Of a stretch of DNA of 11,387 nucleotides, positions 1-6,086 are shown piece by piece. Position 1 is the stretch's first letter, and every line of letters begins with the position of its first letter. The position numbers were made by a program, and so were the translations under genes. The DNA comes from JBKPIY01 sp046730475 (GTDB lineage: Bacteria; Actinomycetota; Thermoleophilia; Solirubrobacterales; 70-9): the NCBI GenBank assembly GCA_046730475.1, contig JBKPIY010000032.1:1-11387 (forward strand), in the 5' to 3' direction. The notes under the pieces were generated by a model that made no database searches, was not told where the DNA came from, and saw nothing but the letters and a program-made list of their open reading frames with translations.

Positions 1-1
1 G

Positions 2-871
2 GCCGCCCGGCAGCAGGACTTCCTTCGCGAGGCGCGCCAGAAGCTCCCGACCTCGAGGCTGATCGAGGACCACAAGGATCTGATCAACATCTTCACCAGG
101 TACACCTCGTCCGACATCAACGACTGGGAGACGATGCTCGAGGTGCTGAAGCTGTTCGTGGAGATGCGAAACACGCCGGTAAAGCAGGTCCACTTCGAGG
201 GCAACATCGGCCCGAGCTACGTGACCGCGAGCTCGTCCGAGATCCACAAAGCGGTCGACCAGTTCCTCGGCGTCCAGGCGACGCCGGGGCCCCGCGGCAA
301 GTCCGCCAGGCCGACGACCGCCGCCGGGCGCGCCGAGGCGGCCCGACGCGCCGGGCGGGGTAAACCCGCCACCAGGTCGATGCCAAAGATCAACCTGAGG
401 CCTTCGCACACGAACCTGGTTCCGACGACCTACGGCAAGCAGCTCGCGCAGGGGATTCGGGCGAAGGGCCTGAGATTGCCGATCTATTACCCGACGGTCC
501 TCGAGGAGGGGAGCGAGTACGCCCAGAAGCCCCGCGTCTACAAGATCAACGGGACCGGCGACGGCTCGCCGCCGAGGGGCGAGCGCGCCGCCTACAAGTG
601 GGTCTTCTCGCGTCCGATGCTCGACGACTACTACGGCTTCATGGCGACCCGATGGCGGGACCCCCCGATCCTCGAGAACCCCTCGGAGACGAAGACGATC
701 GGCGGCAAGGACTACGAGCTGTTCTTCGACGGCGACCGGCTCCGGCTGGTCGCCTGGCAGAACGATCGGGGTTCTTTCTGGGTGAGCAACACCCTGCTCC
801 AATCGCTCGATGCGGGGGAGATGATCGGGATCGCCCGGGGTATGCGGGAGCTGCCGCACCGAGGCAAGTGA
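2..871 (+). CDS. LytR-CpsA-Psr (LCP) family glycopolymer transferase, 5'-truncated by window edge
   Basis: The open frame runs in from the left edge, leaving 289 residues and a TGA stop. Residues 1-90 look like the end of an LCP catalytic domain: an RQQDFLRE helix at 3-10 and the segment around VHFEGNIG to AVDQFLG at about 63-90. LCP proteins are membrane-anchored enzymes that move lipid-linked glycopolymers (teichoic acid, arabinogalactan or capsule types) onto peptidoglycan. The membrane anchor and catalytic arginines would lie off the window. A basic Arg/Ala linker (about 98-125) leads to a second domain (about 137-284) with YYGFMATRWRDPP at 210-222, YELFFDGDRLRLVAW at 238-252 and FWVSNTLLQSL at 259-269. 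I recall this extension from LCP proteins of Thermoleophilia, but I cannot name a characterised domain for it. The sugar-nucleotide genes start 33 nt downstream, which supports an envelope glycopolymer role. The LCP assignment is good; the polymer is unknown. Confidence 0.82.
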   Translation, partial: AARQQDFLREARQKLPTSRLIEDHKDLINIFTRYTSSDINDWETMLEVLKLFVEMRNTPVKQVHFEGNIGPSYVTASSSEIHKAVDQFLGVQATPGPRGKSARPTTAAGRAEAARRAGRGKPATRSMPKINLRPSHTNLVPTTYGKQLAQGIRAKGLRLPIYYPTVLEEGSEYAQKPRVYKINGTGDGSPPRGERAAYKWVFSRPMLDDYYGFMATRWRDPPILENPSETKTIGGKDYELFFDGDRLRLVAWQNDRGSFWVSNTLLQSLDAGEMIGIARGMRELPHRGK

Positions 872-904
872 GTCCGACGCCGCTGGCGCGCGAGGCCGCC
901 TGAG

Positions 905-2221
905 ATGGCCGAGCGCGAACCGATAGGGGTGGTGGGGCTCGGCTGGGTCGGCCTGGTCACGTCGGCGTGCTTCGCCGAGCTGGGTCACCGGGTGATCGGG
1001 CGCGACATCCTCTCCGACCGGATCGACGCCCTCCGCGGGGGGCGGCTGCCCTTCCACGAGCCCGGGCTCGCCAAGCTGGTGGAGCGCAACGCCGAGCGGC
1101 TCGAGTTCACCACCGAGATGGAGCCGCTCCGCGGGGCGAGGCTCGCCTTCATCTGCGTCGGGACCCCGCCGACCTACTCGGGCGACGCCGATCTGACCGC
1201 GGTATTCGCGGCGGTCGACGAGCTCGCCGGCGACCACGCCCCCGCCCTGGTGATGAAGAGCACCGTTCCCGTCGGCACCGGCCGCCAGGTCCGGGCCCGG
1301 GCGGCGGGGATCCCCTACGTATCGTGCCCCGAGTTCCTCCGCGAGGGGACCGCGGTCAGGGACTTCCTCGAGCCCGATCGGGTCGTGATCGGCGCCGATC
1401 CCTCCGACGAGGAAGCGGCGGCGGCGGTCCAGGCGCTCTACGACCCCCTCGGGGCCCATATCGTCCGCACCGACGTCGCCAGTGCCGAGATGATCAAGCT
1501 CGCATCGAACGCGTTCCTCGCCACCAAGATCAGCTTCATCAACGAGATCGCCAACGTCTGCGAGGAGGTCGGAGCCGACGTGACCGAGGTGGCCGCGGCG
1601 ATGGGGATGGACGAGCGGATCGGGCCGAAGTTCCTGCGGGCGGGGCTTGGCTTCGGGGGTTCCTGTTTCGGCAAGGATGTTTCGGCGCTGAAGCAGCTCG
1701 CCGGGAACTCCGGTTACCACTTCCAGCTGCTGAGCTCGGTGATCGACGTGAACGAGCTCCAGAAGCGCCGGGTGGTCGGCAAGCTGACCAAGCACCTCGG
1801 ATCGCTCGTCGGTCGCGAGATCGCGATCCTCGGGCTCGCCTTCAAGCCGGACACCGATGACATGCGCGACGCCTCCAGCCTCGTGCTCGCGTCCCGGCTG
1901 CTTGGAGAGGGGGCCAGGGTTCGCGCCTACGATCCGGTGGCCCGCGAGAAGGCGGCGGAAATGCTGCCGTACGTCGAGATGAGCGGCTCGGCGATGGACG
2001 CGCTCGACGGTGCCGACGCCGCGATCCTGGTCACCGAGTGGCCTGAGTTCGCCGAGCTGGACTGGAACGCCGTCGCCCGGCGGATGAAGAGGCCCCTGAT
2101 GGTCGACGGTCGCAACTTCCTCGATGAATCCGCGGTGCGCGCAGCCGGGTTCGTATACGAGTCGATCGGCAGGTCGTCGGAGGAGACCGCAAGCGCGGAC
2201 GGCCCGGACGGGGGGAGCTGA
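905..2221 (+). CDS. ugd: UDP-glucose 6-dehydrogenase
   Basis: This cytosolic enzyme oxidises UDP-glucose to UDP-glucuronate in two NAD-dependent steps. The 438-residue product is full length for the family. Visible motifs are the N-terminal Rossmann loop GLGWVG (11-16), FICVGTPPT (82-90), the KSTVPVGTG segment (118-126), CPEFLREG (141-148), Lys198/Asn202 in EMIKLASNAF, GFGGSCFGKD (249-258) with the thiol-forming catalytic Cys254, and the C-terminal LGLAFKPDTDDMRD (309-322). The GGSCF form favours UDP-glucose over GDP-mannose dehydrogenase, whose motif usually reads SCLPKD. The usual proline after CF is glycine here (Gly256). The ATG at 905 is chosen because the Rossmann strand begins seven residues in and GAGG lies at 892-895, a suitable spacing. 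The TGA overlaps the next ATG by one base, implying translational coupling in a sugar-nucleotide operon. Another nucleotide-sugar dehydrogenase specificity is possible but less likely. Confidence 0.95.
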   Translation: MAEREPIGVVGLGWVGLVTSACFAELGHRVIGRDILSDRIDALRGGRLPFHEPGLAKLVERNAERLEFTTEMEPLRGARLAFICVGTPPTYSGDADLTAVFAAVDELAGDHAPALVMKSTVPVGTGRQVRARAAGIPYVSCPEFLREGTAVRDFLEPDRVVIGADPSDEEAAAAVQALYDPLGAHIVRTDVASAEMIKLASNAFLATKISFINEIANVCEEVGADVTEVAAAMGMDERIGPKFLRAGLGFGGSCFGKDVSALKQLAGNSGYHFQLLSSVIDVNELQKRRVVGKLTKHLGSLVGREIAILGLAFKPDTDDMRDASSLVLASRLLGEGARVRAYDPVAREKAAEMLPYVEMSGSAMDALDGADAAILVTEWPEFAELDWNAVARRMKRPLMVDGRNFLDESAVRAAGFVYESIGRSSEETASADGPDGGS

Positions 2222-3264
2222 TGCAGGCCCTGATCCTCGCGGGCGGCGAGGGGACCCGTATGCGCCCTTTGACCAACACCGTCCCGAAGACGATGCTGCC
2301 CCTGGCGGGGCGGCCGTTCACGGCGTACGCGATCGACTGGCTCGAGCGCCACGGGGTCGACGCGATCGTGATCGCCTGCGGATACCTGGCAGAGGGGATG
2401 CGCGAGGCCCTCGCCGGGGTGACGGGCCCCGATCTGCTGTTCGTGACCGAGCCGGAGGCCCGGGGGACGGCGGGGGCGATCAAGTTCTGCGAGGAGATGC
2501 TCGACGACAGATTCCTCGTCCTCAATGGGGACGTGCTCGCCGATCTCGATCTCTCGGCGCTCATCGCCCAGCACGAGCGGACCGGCGCCCGCGCCACGAT
2601 CGCGCTCTACCCGGTCGACGATCCCACCTCCTATGGCCTCGTCCGCCGCCGCGAGGACGGGGAGATCACCGAGTTCCTCGAGAAGCCGGAGCCCGATGAG
2701 ATCGACACCGACGAGATCAACGCCGGGGCGTATCTGCTGGAGCGCTCGATCCTGGACGAGATCCCACCCGACCGCGAGGTCTCGATCGAGCGAGAGGTGT
2801 TCCCGAGGCTGGTCGGCGGCGGCCTGTTCGGGATCCGGCTCGGCGGCTACTGGCTCGACATCGGCACGCCCGATCGCTTCCTTCAGGCCACATGGGACAT
2901 CCTCGAGCGGCGGGTGACGACCGTGGTGGAAGACCACCTCGGTCCCGACGGGGTGATGGTCGCCGAGGGGGCCTCGGTCGATCCCGCCGCCACCGTGCGG
3001 GCGCCGGCGCTGATCGCCGACGCGGCCCGGCTCGAGCCAGGCTGCCAGGTCGGGCCCCGCGCCGTGGTCGGGCGCGGGTGCCGGATCGGGGAGAGGGCGC
3101 GGGTCGAGCGATCGGTCCTGTTCGCCGACTGCCGACTCGGCGCCGGCTCGGTCCTTCGCGACGCGGTCCTCGGCGCCCGGGTCGCGCTTGCGCGGGGAGC
3201 CGAGCCGCCCCCCGGCACGATCGCCGGCGAGGATGAGGTGATCGAGCAGGGGGCGGCCGCATGA
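2221..3264 (+). CDS. Sugar-1-phosphate nucleotidyltransferase, mannose-1-phosphate guanylyltransferase type
   Basis: The 347-residue product joins a nucleotidyltransferase domain to a left-handed beta-helix. The signature GGEGTRMRPLT (8-18) with VPK (21-23) binds the NTP. NGDVL (102-106) carries a metal-binding Asp104, EKP is at 154-156, and YWLDIGTP (210-217) carries the second metal-binding Asp213. Residues of about 247-325 show hexapeptide-like repeats (VDPAATV, LEPGCQVG, VGRGCRIG, CRLGAGSV). The stretch from EINAGAYLLE to SIEREVFPRL strongly resembles GMPP-type mannose-1-phosphate guanylyltransferases, so GTP plus mannose-1-phosphate giving GDP-mannose is the best guess. Glucose-1-phosphate thymidylyl- or uridylyltransferase cannot be excluded; the GalU-type signature is absent. 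The adjacent phosphomannose/phosphoglucose isomerase supports the mannose route. A purine-rich GGGGGAG just before the ATG lies inside the end of ugd. Its stop overlaps the next start by 4 nt (ATGA). Confidence 0.88.
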   Translation: MQALILAGGEGTRMRPLTNTVPKTMLPLAGRPFTAYAIDWLERHGVDAIVIACGYLAEGMREALAGVTGPDLLFVTEPEARGTAGAIKFCEEMLDDRFLVLNGDVLADLDLSALIAQHERTGARATIALYPVDDPTSYGLVRRREDGEITEFLEKPEPDEIDTDEINAGAYLLERSILDEIPPDREVSIEREVFPRLVGGGLFGIRLGGYWLDIGTPDRFLQATWDILERRVTTVVEDHLGPDGVMVAEGASVDPAATVRAPALIADAARLEPGCQVGPRAVVGRGCRIGERARVERSVLFADCRLGAGSVLRDAVLGARVALARGAEPPPGTIAGEDEVIEQGAAA

Positions 3265-4253
3265 GCGTCCAGGCCGAGCTTGCCGCGGTCCTCGCCCTTC
3301 CCGATCACCTCCGCGACGCCCTCTGGCGGATCGAGTCAGCCCGGCTGCGCCCGGCCGGGGCGCCGATGGCCTTCGTCTGCGGGATGGGCGGATCGGCGAT
3401 CGGAGGCGACCTGGCGAGGGCGGCGCTCGGCGATCGCCTCACCAGGCCGCTGGTCACCGTCCGCGGCTACGAGCTGCCCTCGTGGGCGCCGGCGGGCTCG
3501 GCCGTGCTCTGCTCGAGCTACTCGGGGGAGACCGAGGAGACGCTAGCCTGCTACTCGGCAGCGGAGGCGCTCGGGGCCCGTCGGCTCGTCGCCGCCACGG
3601 GCGGAGCGCTCGCCGACGCGGCCAGGCGCGACGGGGTGCCGGTGATCGGGTTCCCCACGGGGTTGCAGCCGCGCGCCGCGGTCGGCTACACGTTCGCCGC
3701 TGCCGCCGAGCTCGCCGCCCTGTCCGAGGCGGCGGTGCGGATCAACACCGAGCTGGACGGCGCCGCCGCTCATCTCGAGGCCCGTCGCGACGCCCTCGCG
3801 GACCGGGCCCGGGACCTCGCCGAGACCCTCGGGGAGGCGAGCGTCGTCGTCTACGGCGCCGATGCGACCGCCCCGGTCGCCTACCGGTGGAAGACCCAGT
3901 TGAACGAGAATTCCAAGGTCCCTGCCTTCTTCTCCACCCTCCCCGAGGCCGACCACAACGAGATCGAGGGTTGGGGAACGCGGGAGAGCTCCCGATTCGC
4001 ATGCGTCCTGCTCGAGGACCGCGACCTGCACCCCCGCGAGCGGCGCCGGTTCGAGCTCACCGCGAGCCTGCTCGAGCCCGAGCTCGAGGCGGTCGTGACG
4101 CTGGAGGCGGAGGGCCAGACCCGCACCGATCGCGTCCTCGAGCTGGTGATGCTGGGCGATCTGCTCTCGTTGGCGGTGGCCGAGAGGCGGGGGGTCGACC
4201 CCTCTCCGATCGAGGTCCTCGACGCCTTCAAGGCGCGCCTCGGGCGGCCGTGA
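3261..4253 (+). CDS. Bifunctional phosphoglucose/phosphomannose isomerase (SIS domain)
   Basis: This enzyme interconverts fructose-6-phosphate with glucose-6-phosphate and mannose-6-phosphate. The 330-residue product has two SIS lobes. The first carries CGMGGSAIGGDLA (40-52) and the phosphate-binding CSSYSGETEET (84-94), then LQPRAAVGY (135-143). The second carries the family signature WKTQLNENSK (210-219), with Glu216 as the likely proton-transfer base, and PEADHNEIEGW (228-238), with His232 as the likely ring-opening residue. Both key residues are present. This is the archaeal/actinobacterial PGI/PMI family, distinct from classical pgi and zinc-dependent manA. The start overlaps the upstream stop by 4 nt, and an AGGGGG at 3248-3253 serves as ribosome-binding site. 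Its place next to a guanylyltransferase suggests it feeds mannose-6-phosphate to GDP-mannose synthesis, but the phosphomannomutase that would link them is not in the window. Confidence 0.93.
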   Translation: MSVQAELAAVLALPDHLRDALWRIESARLRPAGAPMAFVCGMGGSAIGGDLARAALGDRLTRPLVTVRGYELPSWAPAGSAVLCSSYSGETEETLACYSAAEALGARRLVAATGGALADAARRDGVPVIGFPTGLQPRAAVGYTFAAAAELAALSEAAVRINTELDGAAAHLEARRDALADRARDLAETLGEASVVVYGADATAPVAYRWKTQLNENSKVPAFFSTLPEADHNEIEGWGTRESSRFACVLLEDRDLHPRERRRFELTASLLEPELEAVVTLEAEGQTRTDRVLELVMLGDLLSLAVAERRGVDPSPIEVLDAFKARLGRP

Positions 4254-4279
4254 GCGCATCGAGCCTCCGAGCGGGGGGG

Positions 4280-4693
4280 TCACTCGTCCGGGCGGGGGCG
4301 GCGCCGCGCCCGCTTGCGTTCGGCCACCTGGCGCTTCTGCTGCAAACGGCGCTCCGTCGCCGCCCTGCCGGGCCGGGTGGGGCGGCGGCGCTTCGGCCGG
4401 ACGAGGGCGGCGGCGAGGCGGTCGCGCAGCCGCTCCAGCGCCAGCTCGCGGTTCCTCGCCTGGCTGCGGGCGTCCTGGGAGACGGCGGTGACGCGACGCC
4501 CGAGTCGCTCGACGATCAGCCGCTTCTGCCGCCCCGACAGCGCCGTCGAGCCTTCGGGCTCGAACACCGCCTCGACCCTCGACGCGGTCACGTTCGCGTG
4601 CTGGCCGCCCGGGCCCGAGGAGCGGCTGGCGCGAAGCTCGATCTCGGCGAGCGGGATCGCAACCTCGTCGTTGACGACCAGCGGATCTTCCAC
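4280..4693 (-). CDS. arfB: ArfB/YaeJ-type peptidyl-tRNA hydrolase (stalled-ribosome rescue)
   Basis: The 137-residue product is release-factor-like and codon-independent. It hydrolyses peptidyl-tRNA on ribosomes stalled at truncated mRNAs. SSGPGGQHAN (25-34) contains the catalytic GGQ at 29-31, which normally enters the peptidyl-transferase centre. RSQARNRELALERL (77-90) and RRPTRP (103-108) match the ArfB pattern, and the very basic C-terminal tail (about 115-136) is the part that in ArfB occupies the empty mRNA channel. The length is close to E. coli ArfB (140), and the codon-recognition domains of RF1/RF2 are absent. The start is GTG (4693-4691), because this leaves the expected ~25 residues before GGQ. 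No clear Shine-Dalgarno precedes it; a TACCGT lies 6 nt upstream, suggesting leaderless expression. It converges on the isomerase gene with 26 nt between stops and diverges from ahcY. Confidence 0.93.
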   Translation of the reverse strand: MEDPLVVNDEVAIPLAEIELRASRSSGPGGQHANVTASRVEAVFEPEGSTALSGRQKRLIVERLGRRVTAVSQDARSQARNRELALERLRDRLAAALVRPKRRRPTRPGRAATERRLQQKRQVAERKRARRRPRPDE

Positions 4694-4699
4694 GCCGCC

Positions 4700-4705
4700 A
4701 CGGTA
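4700..4705 (-). promoter_or_regulatory. -10-like element of arfB, probable leaderless start
   Basis: On the minus strand TACCGT is followed by six bases (GGCGGC) and then the GTG start of arfB. This matches the TANNNT form of GC-rich actinobacterial -10 boxes. The spacing would put the transcript start on or next to the start codon. I see no convincing -35 hexamer 16-18 nt upstream. The assignment rests on one hexamer plus the same arrangement at other genes in the window. Confidence 0.4.
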
Positions 4706-4748
4706 GCCGCGGGCGGGGCGGTGGCGGTCGGCGACGAGTGGCGGCCAC

Positions 4749-4754
4749 TATCCT
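4749..4754 (+). promoter_or_regulatory. -10-like element for ahcY
   Basis: TATCCT fits TANNNT and would start a transcript near 4761, giving a leader of about 25 nt that just holds the ribosome-binding site before the TTG. A short perfect inverted repeat, GTGGC-G-GCCAC (4738-4748), abuts it and could be an operator, but five-base arms are common by chance in this GC-rich DNA. The -35 region is not recognisable. The element lies about 43 bp from the arfB -10, back to back. Confidence 0.4.
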
Positions 4755-4772
4755 TGCCCGACTTCGAGCGAG

Positions 4773-4779
4773 AGGAAGG
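4773..4779 (+). promoter_or_regulatory. Ribosome-binding site deciding the ahcY start
   Basis: AGGAAGG lies six bases before the TTG at 4786. It is one of the clearest Shine-Dalgarno sequences in the window and sits inside the frame that would be coding if the upstream GTG (4738) were used. It therefore argues for the internal TTG as the true start. Confidence 0.72.
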
Positions 4780-4785
4780 GACGAT

Positions 4786-6057
4786 TTGGCAACCGCCGCG
4801 AAGAACTCCGACATCGCCGACGTCTCCCTGGCGGAGGCCGGCCAGCGCCGGATCGAGTGGGCCGAGCGCCAGATGCCGGTCCTGAACCAGATCCGAGGCC
4901 GGTTCGGAAGGGAGAAGCCCCTGGACGGAGTGACGATCGCCGCCTGCCTCCACGTCACCAGCGAGACGGCGAACCTGGTCCGGGCTCTGATCGCCGGCGG
5001 GGCGGACGTCGCCCTGTGCGCCTCCAATCCCCTCTCCACCCAGGACGACGTCGCCGCTGCCCTGGTCGATCGCCACGGCGCCGAGGTTTACGCGATCAAC
5101 GGCGAGGACAGCGAGAGCTACTACTCGCACATCCACACGGTCGTCGACCGCCACCCGCAGCTGACCATGGACGACGGAGCCGACGTCGTCGGGGTGCTCC
5201 ACGGCGAGCGGCCGGAGCAGCTCCCGGAGCTCCTCGGCGGGACCGAGGAGACCACCACCGGGGTGATCCGGCTGAAGGCGCTCGAGCGCGAGGGCAAGCT
5301 CGGGTACCCGATCGTCGCCGTCAACGACGCGAGGACGAAGCACTTCTTCGACAACCGCTACGGGACCGGCCAGTCGACCCTGGACGGCGTGATCCGGGCG
5401 ACCAACGTCCTGATCGCGGGGCTGCGGGTGGTGGTGATCGGCTACGGTTGGTGCGGCCGGGGCGTCGCGATGCGGGCGAAGGGTCACGGTGCCCACGTGA
5501 TCGTCTGCGAGATCGACCCGGTCCGGGCGCTCGAGGCCCTGATGGACGGATTCGAGGTGATGCCCGGGGTGGAGGCAGCGAAGACCGGGGACGTGTTCAT
5601 CTCGGTGACCGGCAACCGCGACGCGATCGCCGGGCCGATGTTCGAGGTGATGAAGTCGGGCGCGATCGTCTGCAATTCCGGACACTTCGACGTCGAGGTG
5701 AACAAGGGCGACCTCGCCGAGCTCACCGAGTCGACCTACGCGGCCCGCCCGCACGTCACCGGTCACCGGTTCAAGGACGGGCGGGAGATCTTCCTCCTCG
5801 CCGAGGGCCGGCTCGTCAACCTGGCCGCGGCGGAGGGACACCCGGCCGCGGTGATGGACATGAGCTTCGCCAACCAGGCGCTCGCCTCCGAATACATGGT
5901 CCAGAATCACTCCGAGCTCGAGAAGAGGGTCTACCCGGTGCCCGAGGAGGTCGACGCGGTGATCGCCCGCCTGAAGCTCGCCTCGCGCCGGGTCCACATC
6001 GACGAGCTCACCGAGGCCCAGGCGAAGTACCTGGCGAGCTGGGATCAGGGTACGTAG
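4786..6057 (+). CDS. ahcY: S-adenosylhomocysteine hydrolase (adenosylhomocysteinase)
   Basis: This enzyme splits S-adenosylhomocysteine into adenosine and homocysteine in the cytosol using tightly bound NAD, relieving product inhibition of methyltransferases. With the TTG start it has 423 residues. CLHVTSETANL (54-64), Asp130 in MDDGAD, Glu155 in EETTTG, and Lys185, Asp189 and Asn190 in the VNDARTKHFFDNRYGTGQST block line up with known active-site residues. The NAD loop is GYGWCGRG (219-226). NSGHFDVEV (297-305) includes His300. It lacks the large insertion of mycobacterial and many proteobacterial enzymes, and its ending KYLASWDQGT resembles archaeal and Thermotoga-type enzymes. TTG is preferred over a GTG at 4738 because a strong AGGAAGG lies six bases before it, the family N-terminus (IADVSLAEAG) follows, and a -10-like element falls inside the longer version. 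Relatives can act on S-inosylhomocysteine, which sequence alone does not exclude. Confidence 0.96.
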   Translation: MATAAKNSDIADVSLAEAGQRRIEWAERQMPVLNQIRGRFGREKPLDGVTIAACLHVTSETANLVRALIAGGADVALCASNPLSTQDDVAAALVDRHGAEVYAINGEDSESYYSHIHTVVDRHPQLTMDDGADVVGVLHGERPEQLPELLGGTEETTTGVIRLKALEREGKLGYPIVAVNDARTKHFFDNRYGTGQSTLDGVIRATNVLIAGLRVVVIGYGWCGRGVAMRAKGHGAHVIVCEIDPVRALEALMDGFEVMPGVEAAKTGDVFISVTGNRDAIAGPMFEVMKSGAIVCNSGHFDVEVNKGDLAELTESTYAARPHVTGHRFKDGREIFLLAEGRLVNLAAAEGHPAAVMDMSFANQALASEYMVQNHSELEKRVYPVPEEVDAVIARLKLASRRVHIDELTEAQAKYLASWDQGT

Positions 6058-6073
6058 GTACGCGGAGCCGGGG

Positions 6074-6079
6074 TAGGGT
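6074..6079 (+). promoter_or_regulatory. -10-like element of the 6087 nucleotidyltransferase, probable leaderless start
   Basis: TAGGGT is followed by seven bases and the ATG at 6087, so transcription would begin at or next to the start codon. The seven bases contain no Shine-Dalgarno. A recognisable -35 is missing at 16-18 nt. The gene lies only 29 nt after the ahcY stop, so it may also be read through from ahcY. Confidence 0.42.
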
Positions 6080-6086
6080 CCGGCCA

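Noticed and set aside
4071..4088. Seven-base perfect inverted repeat CTCGAGC/GCTCGAG
   Set aside because: It encodes Leu-Glu-Pro-Glu-Leu-Glu in the isomerase with the preferred CTC and GAG codons, so the symmetry follows from codon use.
4290..4312. GC-rich inverted repeat as a terminator for the sugar-nucleotide operon
   Set aside because: It sits inside the arfB coding end, has a bulged stem and no T-run on either strand. Similar GC palindromes are common in this composition.
4694..4785. SAH riboswitch upstream of ahcY
   Set aside because: The likely leader is only about 25 nt, too short for the aptamer, and I see no matching paired structure in the 92-nt divergent gap.
4857..6086. Possible giant fusion upstream of the second nucleotidyltransferase (frame open from 4857 to 7130)
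   Set aside because: The upstream part is an Arg/Gly-rich shadow of ahcY in the +2 frame. The nucleotidyltransferase domain begins right at the ATG at 6087, which has its own -10-like element.
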